A stretch of 64,000 nt of DNA from Mactromeris polynyma (lineage: Eukaryota; Mollusca; Bivalvia; Venerida; Mactridae), in the NCBI GenBank assembly GCA_032209605.1, contig JASFXZ010000026.1:7130001-7194000 (forward strand), written 5' to 3'. The position numbers were made by a program, and so were the translations under genes. This document shows, piece by piece, positions 37,501-48,009 of this stretch; the first letter of the stretch is position 1, and the number at the start of each line of letters is the position of its first letter. The notes beneath the pieces are model-generated. The model was not told the origin of the DNA and searched no databases. It saw only the letters and a list, made by a program, of their open reading frames with translations.

Positions 37501-38258
37501 TTAAATGGACAGTCGAGTGCTAGATTTGCGTATGCGGTACTATAGATGCATAAATTAAGTGCTATTTTTTCTGTGTTCACCAATGTATATTTCTTTGCTC
37601 TGTGGTTGTATTAATTTGAAGACATTAAAATATTAAATGATTCAAAGCAGTTTTGTTCTTCCATTTCCTCGAAACTTTCAAGGAGTAGTTAGTACCGCAG
37701 ATACTCTGTAGTTGAATGGCAGCACAGGAGATTGTCATGAGTTATTTCCCTTTATTTCCCTTCTTGTGCTCTTCCTTTGCCCCTTCTATATAGGTATAAT
37801 ACACTACATATACATTTGTTTTGTATACAAAAATCTCGGTATCATAATTACTGTTGAATGTTGAAATAACTTAGAAATGAAATGATTAAGAACATCCTTG
37901 TAAAAATTTTTTATTATGAACACAACAGGTACAATAGTCATATGAAATAGATGGTTTCATAAACTAGCCCGTCTGATGGGATATAAACTACTGAATCATT
38001 CAATATAAATGTAGTTTCTTATGTGTTTTAAAGAAGAGTTGTTCGACAGATTTGAAAACCAATATACAATGTAATAACCAGTTGATATAGACTAGTGGAT
38101 GAAATGTGATCATGGCTAGCTTGTAGTCTTACTTCGGCCTTTTTAACTCTAGTTACTGATTATTATGTAGCTGATATTATGATCAAGTATTTAACATGAA
38201 TATAGAAATAAAACAACAGGTCTTCAAACTGGTAACATCAATGTTGTTGTATATGCTT

Positions 38259-38537
38259 TTATTTATCGTCGCCACCGGTTTCCCATATGGGCGACGCCTC
38301 CGGAAGAATGTTAGTCATATTAGATTTGGAGGATAGTGCATGATACAGAAGATGACCCAGTTCCAGAAGCACCCCTGGTTCTTTTACGTGCTCGATGTGA
38401 AGCATCATACACGGGACCTCGGTTTTTAAAGTCTCGTCCGAAAGACTGTTAGTACGGTCAGTGATGGAGCGGGGAATCGAACCAGCGATCCCTGGATTAC
38501 AAGTCCAGCGTTTTACCACTGGACCACTGATCCGCTA
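38259..38537 (-). mobile_element. tRNA-derived SINE with conserved body, upstream of MIC10
   Basis: On the minus strand the head has A box TGGTCCAGTGG, a five-pair anticodon stem with loop CTTGTAA (anticodon TGT, Thr-like) and B box GGTTCGATTCC. The acceptor arms do not pair, so it is not a working tRNA. The body holds ACCGAGGTCCCGTGTATG and CACGTAAAAGAACC, which look like a conserved SINE core. It lies 111 bp upstream of the MIC10 start. Confidence 0.75.
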
Positions 38538-38647
38538 CATCAATGTATAACTAGAATCTCTATATGTACACGTTAAATTCATCCATCCACATACTTCCTC
38601 AGTGACGACAACGATTTGCGTACGTTACATTCGCCTTTATTTTAATC

Positions 38648-41600
38648 ATGGCGGAGAACGGAGCGAGGTCAGAAGATGTTCTTGGACAAAAATTGGATCG
38701 TTGCTTAGTAGATACGTCTATTAAAGTTGGTATGTAATATATGGCGTGATATTTTTATAATATTTTACTGTCAAAAGCTGTCACAGCATGTAACCCCGTC
38801 TTGAAGTGATTGTTTCAACATTGTTTACCAGTGCCGGCTGATTCGCACCGAGTAATGTTCGTACTTACGTAGCGATGTTGAGACTTATGACTCCTGTAAG
38901 TATTAGGGGCGTGAAACTTGGTGAAAATGAGAATATTTGTTTCGATTAATTGTCTGAATTAAGATAAGTGTACATGTTTTTCTCCATAATGATCTAAAGG
39001 AAGGGGTACTATTTGCATACCCCTTTGGCCTTTCTAACTTTCTCTTCATAAATTTTGGTGTGTGCATTGTACTTGGATCAATTGATGAGGCGCTTGTATT
39101 GGGCATCACAGTTTTACACCAGCTAACCAAAACTAATGAAATGGTTAGTTTCTTTGTGCTCAATCAACTGTTATTTGTAAACGATTGATGATGCATGATC
39201 TCTTGACTTACAGTGCGCTTATTGTCTGTTTTTCTGCTCAGAAAATTATTTGGTTTTGTTTTATTTATTTTCTTGCAATTGTAAGAAAACAACTACTACA
39301 TCTACATCTTACGTCTTCTCAATCATAAATTGATTATTATGCGACGGGTGAAAGTGCTTGGTCAAGAAAAAAAGGTAATTTGAATGATAGGAAAGATGGA
39401 AGAGTTTGATATGCGGCGCCTTGGGAGTTGGGACGGCTTGACAAACACCTGGTTATGTTATGGTTTATTTCTTACTTGAAGGCATTATACCATTTTTGAA
39501 TCTGGGTTAGTAATTGTCATGAAAGCATGCTTATTCGAATCACTCCTGAGACCACTCTCTGAAAAAACAGTACTTCAACTTGTGTCTTTAACATTGGTGT
39601 TTTGTGACCTTTGTGGCATTCAAACCCACAACCTTTGGGATGAACAACTGACACCTTATTCACTACAGTATAAAAAACTTGCTATGATTGTGTGATGAAT
39701 ACCAGGTGGCCCTGTGGCTCAGTGGTTAACGCTGCTGACTACGAATCCGAAGGTCGTGGGTTCGATCCCTTGTCTCGCCGGATAAAACAGAAATGCTTTT
39801 CAGTGTTTCCGACCTAACATAGTACTGGCATGTAACCAGGAAAGTACTGGTTAGGTGCCAGGAAAATGGTAACAGTACAATAGGTCTCATTTGGCACTGT
39901 GCAGTGACCGTCTTTGGCTTCAAAAATTGTCTGTTTGATCTATACTGCTATACTTGCAGGTAAATTTCCCCCTTCGGTTTCAAAAAGTCTATTTATGGTG
40001 TGCGGGGGACATACCAGGTCGACCAAAATACCATAAAGTGCATTATAAAATGTGTGCGGCAACGGGCGACCTCATAAACACAGTAATACAAACATACTGT
40101 GGTGAATACTAAGTTAATTATTGATTTGTTTTTCAATTTCAGTGACTGGAGCCTCTGTAGGATTAGTGTTTTCTTTGCTGTTTTTCAAAAGTAAGTATAT
40201 TTCCTGCAATGTGAATTAAGTCATTGACTGTATTTCTTATATGCTGTTACCTTTTCTGAGAAAAGATACAAACTAGGAGTAATCTTACATTTCAATTTAT
40301 TGAATATGTGGATCTTTTTCTTGCTACATATTAAAAACTTCAGCGCAGTACAGAAATATGCAAGTAATTTCACTTATTTTGCAAAATTTTGAGCTTCAAA
40401 AATATATAACTGACTTCTTACTCCTTGGGAATAACTTACTATTTGTAGTAGGAGTGTAAGAGACAGTGCAGAGACTTGGCAGAAAGATGGAAGCATTATT
40501 TAAATGTTAAGTTCTGAAAGTCCTGTTAGAAGTATTTGGATCATGTTCTGAAAGTCCTGTTAGAAGTATTTGGATCATGTTGAATGTAATCGGCTGATGT
40601 CTGTGATCATTTCCTTGCAATTAATTTTCTCCAGACCAATGTGAAAGAATTCTACCAAAATTAACTAGAAGCATCCTTTGGTTGTATGGATTCAAAGTTG
40701 TTCTTATATGAGTGGTCTTACTCACTGATACACTTGTTGTACAATGTCAAACACAAAAGTTTGTTTATTTGACTTGGTAAATTTTAGCTCTGCTGAGCCT
40801 ATTGCATCATTATATTTCCCTAGGGGCTGACCCAAGCGAATTGTACAATTTTTTTGGGTCTATTTATGATGCTTAAATATTCTTTATCTTCTATCGAACT
40901 TACGTGCACATCTTGCTCACAGGAACAGACATGGTCCATATAACCATTAAGAAAGAATTAGAAATAGGATTACCATAGCAACCAAAGTTTGAACACATTT
41001 AACAGCTCTCTTAGAAATCAAGGTCAGGATTTAGTGGCAATGGTTATTGGGGGGCCCTCTACAAATTTCGCTGCTGCTGCTGCTATAATTTTGATTTGTC
41101 AGAAAAATCACCTCATCCTGGGTATTGCAGATTACAAAAAGTTTATCAGTTATAATTGATTGAGCAATTCCATGTCATCATGTCTTTCATGTTTCCTTTA
41201 TCCGCCTTGCATATTAACTTCATTCATTTTACTGTTGTTTCAGGACGACCGTGGCCTGTGACTTTGTTTGCTGGTATTGGTCTTGGAATGGGTTATGCAA
41301 ACTGCCAACATGACTTTCAATCTCCATATATTTTACATGGAAAACTAGTAAAAGTATGTATTACTTGTAGTGTCTTTATTGTGTTTATGTGATATGAATG
41401 TAGATTACTACTACATAAATCACGTCCAAAATTAGATCAGCAGATTGAGATCATAATGACTTATTTCTCTTTGGATAAAATACTGTTGCTTCCATGCTCG
41501 AGCAGCCGACGTTTTCAAATATGCTAATTTGAACTGCGAAGGAACCTTTGCCCAACATGCACAATTCCATTTAAAACCTATGATCCCGATGTAAAAATCT

Positions 41601-42849
41601 ATCTACATATATATGTTCAAAGATTTGGATTGATGCAATGAATATTCATGGTGCAAGTACCTGTGACAGGTGAAAAATGGACTATCATGTTATTGCAGAG
41701 TCAATCCACTTGTGAAAAGTCTGGGAAATGTATATAATGATGAAGGCATGCACAAACTTGACTTTGTTAACATTAAATATATAGCAAAATAATTTATTTA
41801 GCTATTTGACTGTGTGCTTGAAATCCTTATGTCACACACTGTTTGTCAGCAATGAAAGCATGGACCTTATATTTATAAATCATTTATGTTTAATTCTTGG
41901 TAAAAATCAATTAATGTCACAGGAAACATAGTGATTTACAGAAGACTCTACAAGCAAGACACTCATTTGTTGTTAAAAATGATTGATACAGGAAGTTATA
42001 ATTGCAATAAAATACCGTCCTGTTGTGAAAGCTTCTACTAGAAAAATCATCATTGAAAATAATTACAGTACAAGGACTAGGGCTTCAAAAATTATATTTA
42101 AATCTTTAATTACATGCTAATTTTGTATTCACTCAATTGTCAGACATGAGGGGCTAATTTAGGGTACAGATTAACAGTTGAGTATGCATGCATCACAGAC
42201 TTGTCCCGGACTAAGTCCAACTCAACTGTTTGTAGCCTGAATCGGCAATTAGACTTGTCCCGAACGTCTGGCTTAGGGATTCCTAGAGCCCCGAGGAACC
42301 ACCCTGCTTCAGATGTTGAGACATTGTGCTGTATTGATATACCATTTATTTTGTGCAAAATCCTAGTATGGACAATTTAGAAAATATTGATACTAAAATT
42401 TAAATAATTATATTCGAACAGTAGTATGCCACTTAAGTGTAAGTATACACCTCTGCTGAAATCAACTAAAATCTAAACAAAAAGCTTAAATGAAGTACAG
42501 TCGAACCTCGTTCATTTGAATTCATTGGGTTCGAATAATACATATTTTCGAAATGCCCATTTCAATTTGACGTGCCTAAGATACATCGGGACCTGATATT
42601 TATTTCGGATGATACCAAGTATACAAATAAAAGAGGTCCGACTGTTCTTTATTTAAGCTTTTTGTTTCGATTTTTAGTTGATCACAGCAGAGGTCACAGG
42701 TGTATACTTATATGTTGGTTCTGTATTTTTTGCGCCCTATTGAAATATTTACTGCAGAAATAAATGCTTATCTTGCCAAACTATCTTGCAGTTCTCTACA
42801 ATTATGATGTATTTGTTTTCAATTTCAGGACAATGGAAATGGAAGTTAG
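38648..42849 (+). CDS. MICOS10: MICOS complex subunit MIC10, 4 exons, 86 aa
   Basis: Exons 38648-38729, 40143-40190, 41244-41353 and 42829-42849 (TAG) join to an 86-residue protein. The N-terminus has the family signature LGQKLDRCLVDTSIKV. Two membrane segments follow: VTGASVGLVFSLLFF, then WPVTLFAGIGLGMGYANCQ, with the GxGxGxG glycine motif that MIC10 uses to oligomerise and bend the inner membrane. The C-terminal part has the conserved NCQHDFQSPYILHGK. MIC10 acts in the mitochondrial inner membrane at crista junctions. Length matches the family (about 78-97 aa). The last exon codes only six residues (DNGNGS), so the C-terminus is the least certain part. The start is the ATG in ATCATGGCGG. 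Confidence 0.95.
39605..39668 (-). mobile_element. tRNA-like SINE head in MIC10 intron 1
   Basis: Minus strand shows TAGTGAATAAGGTGTCA and B-box-like GGGTTTGAATGCC at tRNA spacing. Degenerate. Confidence 0.45.
39710..39905 (+). mobile_element. tRNA-derived SINE in MIC10 intron 1
   Basis: Head with A box TGGCTCAGTGGTTAACG and B box GGGTTCGATCCC, then about 120 bp of body. T-stem and acceptor pairing are incomplete, so a tRNA pseudogene or SINE rather than a tRNA gene. Confidence 0.7.
40511..40578. repeat. 34-bp direct duplication in MIC10 intron 2
   Basis: Two perfect adjacent copies of a block containing CTGAAAGTCCTGTTAGAAG. Confidence 0.85.
42140..42297. mobile_element. Partial GGGGCTCTAGAAAT-family MITE in MIC10 intron 3
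   Basis: Shares GGACTAAGTCCAACTCAACT, AATCGGCAATTAGACTTGTC and the right end TTCCTAGAGCCCC with the 52.5-kb copy. The left end is missing. Confidence 0.75.
42437..42712. repeat. Inverted repeat (about 56-bp arms) surrounding a MITE
   Basis: AGTATACACCTCTGCTG...AAAAAGCTTAAAT (42440-42493) is matched in reverse by 42650-42710 (ATTTAAGCTTTTT...GGTGTATACTTA). The MITE at 42498-42644 fills the loop. Confidence 0.8.
42498..42644. mobile_element. Tc1/mariner-type MITE, CAGTCGAACCTCG family, in MIC10 intron 3
   Basis: Ends CAGTCGAACCTCGTTCATT and AGAGGTCCGACTG. TA precedes it; the other flank is TT. Related to the 50.4-kb copy. Confidence 0.8.
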
Positions 42850-43563
42850 GTTCAAAGCAAGAACAGTAGTTGTTATTATATATTTATGTATCATATTTTG
42901 TGATAGATGGAAAAAAAACGAAACAATGCATACTGATACAGTGTGTAATATAAAGTATACATATACTTTTCAACATAAGACTCATGGAAACGTTCTACTT
43001 TGATTGAAATTTAAAAGTGTACTAGGTACAGTGTATGTACATGTTACTACATAGATAAAACGAGTGCAGTCTTGTTGTTAATTGTGAAAACTTATACTAT
43101 TTCGTCTGTGTTGAAGATTTAAGCTGTCATTTTTTATTTGCTGTCGATGTTCACTCCTATCCAGTGAACTTGAAAGAAATTTACTACTGAATCCTTTATA
43201 AGAGGATTTAGCATAATATACTAGTTCTCAATTATGGTTCTATGACATTACACATGTATTGCTGTTAATTACTGTGTGGTTGTGCTTCATATCAAGCTGA
43301 AATTGTGGCAAGTTTTGAGAACCTATGCTTCATAGGAACTTATTGGATAGAAATGATCTTATGACAAAAAGTAAATGGATCTTGTTAATGTTTCCATGTT
43401 GTCTTGCTTTTATTGTTTGAGCAGTGTGAAACATGTTGAAAGTGTTTGTCATGGGTTACAGAATATCACAATGTATTAGACATTTTGTATGTAATACAAA
43501 GTTATTGTCTGTCTTTTCTTGTTATTACAAAACTCCTTTTAGAGTTTACTCTGTCTTAATATG

Positions 43564-43622
43564 TTGAAGGGTGAAGGTTAAGTATATGTATGCAAATAGA
43601 CTTGTTTTACCTTCACCCTTCA
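43564..43622. repeat. 14-bp hairpin past the MIC10 stop
   Basis: TGAAGGGTGAAGGT at 43564 and ACCTTCACCCTTCA at 43609 pair across a 31-base loop, about 700 bp after the MIC10 stop, probably in the 3' UTR. Confidence 0.7.
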
Positions 43623-44369
43623 GTTTATGAGAAATATTTCATTATTTCTTAGCTCTACGGAATTGATGTATGATCGATAGCGCTATGGATACTTAAGGTT
43701 TTTTTCACCTTCTTTCTTAATTTCTCGGAAATCAGTTAAGAAATTATGTTCATCTTGAGCTTTGAATAGATTTTGCTAGTTTATCAAAGTTGTAGATTTT
43801 CCACAAGGCTAGTCATAAAAATTGTTGCTAGGCAACAACAATTTGCTACCCATTTTTTCACATCAATCTACATTTTTGTATAACTTTGAGTAGTGAAAAG
43901 TAACAATTTGACAGTGTAGATATTCATATACCTGCTATTGTCGTTCTGTTTGTCTTAGAAAACCTGTACATTAATTGTATACAAAGATATTTGGTAAAGA
44001 GCATGTGTATGATATTTATGTGTCTATAAGAATAATAAATTCGAGAAAATGATAAATCATTGTTACGTTCTTGGTTTTGCTCATACTACAAGCTATGCGT
44101 TAAGAGATGAGAACTGGGAATATTCAGCTTTAATGTTGTTCATGGATCTGGCATGTTTCAACAGGATTTTATCCGCTCTCTGACAACTGATTATGAAAGT
44201 GCTCGGGGTCTGAGTTTGTGATCTTGGTTTGGAGGCCGCTTTCAAAACTCTGTCATCTGGTTGGCTGTTTATTAGCTACATCTTACATTGACCAATAGCT
44301 AAGCTGCATTCTGGGATTGTACCCAGAACTCTGCTTCCTGTATTACCATTAACTTAGTGTGGGCAACTG

Positions 44370-44450
44370 TGAATTATCAGGTTTTGAACCCAAGTCCTTC
44401 GTGTAAACCAATCAACATGATCCACTAGTTGACTGCCCTCTTTACTAATT
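44370..44450 (-). mobile_element. tRNA-like SINE head downstream of MIC10
   Basis: Minus strand shows GGGTTCAAAACC and an A-box-like CAACTAGTGGATCA. Degenerate. Confidence 0.45.
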
Positions 44451-45180
44451 TCTTACATTTTGCCAAAACCAGACAAAACCTGGAACAGAATGATATTTAA
44501 GCAGGTATGTTTTAATCTAATAACAATAATAGTGCAATCTATGCTCATTTTAGCCAACTGGTAGTTTGCCACATATTTACAAGTCATCACTGGGCACAGA
44601 TAGTCACATGAACAATTCAAATCGTATTACTAATATGGGTTTTTTGCGTAAATTTTAATCCAATGTAAATGAAGTGTTAGTTTACCACCCATGTAACTTT
44701 GTTTAGGAGTTTTCATTGCTTGAAAATTTATGTCGATGTCTGATGTTCAGCTCTGTATTCCGTTTCATAGGAAAGTAATACGTGTTTGTGATGACATGAA
44801 ACATATGGGTGGTAAGTAGCTTAGGTTATTTATGACCTATAATTTAGCAAACAGGGTTTAGTGCCATTGATGAGATCAGACACGTAAGCTACCTGTACGC
44901 AATAAACGCCGTTGCGAACACAGTCATGGTTAACACAAATAGAAAAAAAATAAAAAAACACGAACAATGCAATAACAGTGGAGCATTTGTATGCACTTTT
45001 GGATGTAAATTTTCTGATTAATAAACACTTCAAAAGTTACTATGTTGCTTGTTAAAATGGCACCAGATTGCACCACGAAAGCGGTGTTTCTTCCAGGGTA
45101 TCGTGCCCCTCTAGACCCCCTATAGATTGCATGCGTACACTTTCTACCAGCTCTGGCTACACCCCTGATGATGCCAAATA

Positions 45181-45482
45181 CAGTAAAACCTCGCCTAAAG
45201 ACTACCTCGATAATACATACATACATACATTTATTGGCATTCGGCAATTAATAGCCTTTGGCCATTTACAATATACTATGGCAAAGATCCTACACACAAA
45301 CATACAGAACGCAATTAGAATATTTATGATAATAATATCATCTCAAAGTTAAGAACACAATTTTCAAGTCCATTTTCACTCTTGTGCTCTTTATTCAAAC
45401 GCAATATCACTTTGAAGACCATCTCACGACGAAGACCATTTTCAAGGTTTCCAAGTGTGGTCCCATCATTGAGGTATTGCTG
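45181..45482. mobile_element. CAGTAAAACCTC-family MITE split by a LINE tail
   Basis: Left part CAGTAAAACCTCGCCTAAAG (45181-45211) and right part starting AAGAACACAATTTTCAAG (to 45482) are the family halves. About 135 bp lie between them. Confidence 0.8.
45212..45347 (-). mobile_element. 5'-truncated LINE 3' tail inserted in a MITE
   Basis: Read on the minus strand, it ends in GCCAATAAATGTATGTATGT, a polyadenylation-like signal plus a short tandem tail, typical of 3' ends of non-LTR elements. No protein remains. Confidence 0.6.
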
Positions 45483-48009
45483 TATATTTATTTTGATAGA
45501 ACATAAATTTAAATGAATTAAACCAACCTGTGTAGGCGTTATTGTGGACGCTGCTGTCTACACAGGGCCGTGTCCAAATGTGTACCTGCAGCATCAATAA
45601 TTCTAGTGCCTCATTAACATGAGAAATATGTTTGTTAATGTAAAGTTGACCTGCGCAGTCCGGATTTGTATAAATATGAGTATGTCCATCTGAATCCCGC
45701 GGTACAAACACACAGTTTACCGTTAAATCGTGCACCAAAGTCGACAGGATTTATCGTCTGACTGAACTTCAATGGATTAATTTTTGTCTGTACCGCGGGT
45801 AAAAACCACTTTAAAAAAATCTAGATTTCGTCTATTACATGATGTAAATAAATGATAAATTTATGTTAAAGAAGAGTCGTCTGCACACCAACAGGTTAAC
45901 GCACGAAAGATGCTGAATGACAGAAACATATAGATCTACATCATTATTCGCCGGACGGTCACGCCAATTGCTCGTGTATGAGTTTGCATGGATATGCCTA
46001 CATTAGATCTACATGTCGCATTGCAATTAAATCACTATTTTGATGCACATTTGGATCCCCTTTTCATTAATACTTGAAAATGACACATTTTCATTGTATT
46101 CATTTCGTAAATTGTCGAAAACTAGGATCGCTAAAAGTCTAAATACTACTCGTTGGAAATTTAGCGCTCTGTGAATGCATTCCCGTCCGATCTAACGAAT
46201 ATCGTACTAAAAACCACGTACGGCATTAGATACCGATAGACATTTTAATATATATATATATACTTCTGAATTAATTAATATATCAATATAACGTACCTAA
46301 TGTAATTGGATCTATAGTGATTTATTTATAAACACGAGGTTCGCTCCACAATGTTTAATCCCACAGTATTCAATGATATATCCAACACGCAATAACGGAC
46401 TAACAGACTGAGTGACTCGTTACTTCATGATGACAATGCCTTATATACTGAGTAAAGAGTCCAACTAATCCTTAAATATAACTAGATTCCAATGTGAAGA
46501 TAAATCCACATGGTCCTGTAGGTCTGATGGTTCCGTTAACTCCAAATTTGCCATACATATATACATTGTGTTTATATTAATAGCGTCCTTAATATAACTC
46601 ATGGAGCTCTCTAGATCGATATAGATAGATCTACGTTATGTAATGAATTTATGTTCAAGTCGGCCGGTGACTGCGTGACGGAAAATTCTTCGTCAAAGAT
46701 TTGTTATAAACACATACATATGAAAATGTTTGAGTTCATAGTTGCTAAATATGGCTAAAATAAACGTTTAGCTTCTATTCCTCATAAATAAATCCATGGC
46801 ACGACGCAAGTGCGAAGAGTAACGCATATATATCCGACAGGAAACTATATAGCCAATGCCCTGTGCCGAACCTCTCAGATTGGTCCACTTGGATAAGAAT
46901 GAGAGCAGGAAGCGTTCAACTTTAATTTACACTGAGTGTTTTTGTTGTAACTCACGAGCTGGTGTCAATTTTTGTCATCACTTCTAACTAACGCATTCCA
47001 GCTATATCAGCACTGTAAAAAGCCACAGATTATCAAGTTGTGTTAACTCTTAAGCCGTAATAAATTGTTAGCGTAACCTAACTCCCACATAGTGATAATA
47101 AGTATGGCCCATGTTTCGTGTTCTGCGTTTTGATTGGTCACCGTTAGGTATAAATCAAATCGAGTTTCTTGTTACTGCCTCTAGTCCAATAGCTCAACAC
47201 GCAGCACGAACGTGTAGTAAATATAAATTCGTTGTGCAGTAATTGTATTGGATATAGTAACAACGTAAGGGCATTGTAAATTAATTAAATCATTGTTTAT
47301 GTAAACTTATAAGTGGCTTTTGTTTATTATTTAACGTTTGCGATATATAGCAACGGAATCAGCTGTCAATTTATTGCATGCTATTTCTAGGATGCTAGTT
47401 AGTGGATGCTGAATTTGTTATACGCATTGGCTATCATAATTATTGTCTTGTTCATTTATCAGAAATTTATTCATTTAGATCGAGCCTGTTTTAATGTTGA
47501 AAGCTTATAAAGGTTGAATATGAATTTTGACAATTAGATATACATGGAGTTGCTTTATTAATTAAACAATTTGCTTATTTTAATTAGATGTCTCCAGATT
47601 GAACATTGTCACAAATTTATATTCATTTTCTGTCTTGAAAAATAAATTAGTGACTTAATTGCTACATAACCTACAAAAAGTTACCTTTTGAATTCGTATT
47701 TACATATAATAATTTTAATACGTCTTGCATTTATTCTAAATGTAATAATTTTAAGTTTAATTATACTGTACCTTATTGGAGTACTTGTCATTTCATTTTT
47801 TTCTGTTGGCTATATTACTCCGGTAGTATATATAACTAACCAATTCGTGTTCCTGTACACGTACAGTAGTCTTGTTATTGTTTACAACCGAAACTATTAG
47901 GTGTACATAACGATTAAGTGTAAACACGAAGTAGCAGTTTCCTGATTAAATCATTGGATTTTTACAGAATCTACCGGGATTAAAACTTTGAGTGCAGTAG
48001 ATAGCAAAA

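Larger units (their letters stand above)
42850..48009. other. MIC10 to MTHFR intergenic region
   Basis: Holds the MIC10 3' UTR, the hairpin at 43564, a SINE head, the split MITE at 45181 and AT-rich DNA. An inverted pair CCCGCGGTACA / TGTACCGCGGG lies at about 45697 and 45789. No gene seen. Confidence 0.5.

Noticed and set aside
38460..38537. Functional tRNA-Thr (TGT) gene on the minus strand
   Set aside because: The anticodon stem is good but the acceptor and T arms do not pair, and a SINE body follows.
39712..39785. Functional tRNA gene
   Set aside because: A and B boxes are present but the T stem and acceptor stem have mismatches; a SINE or pseudogene fits better.
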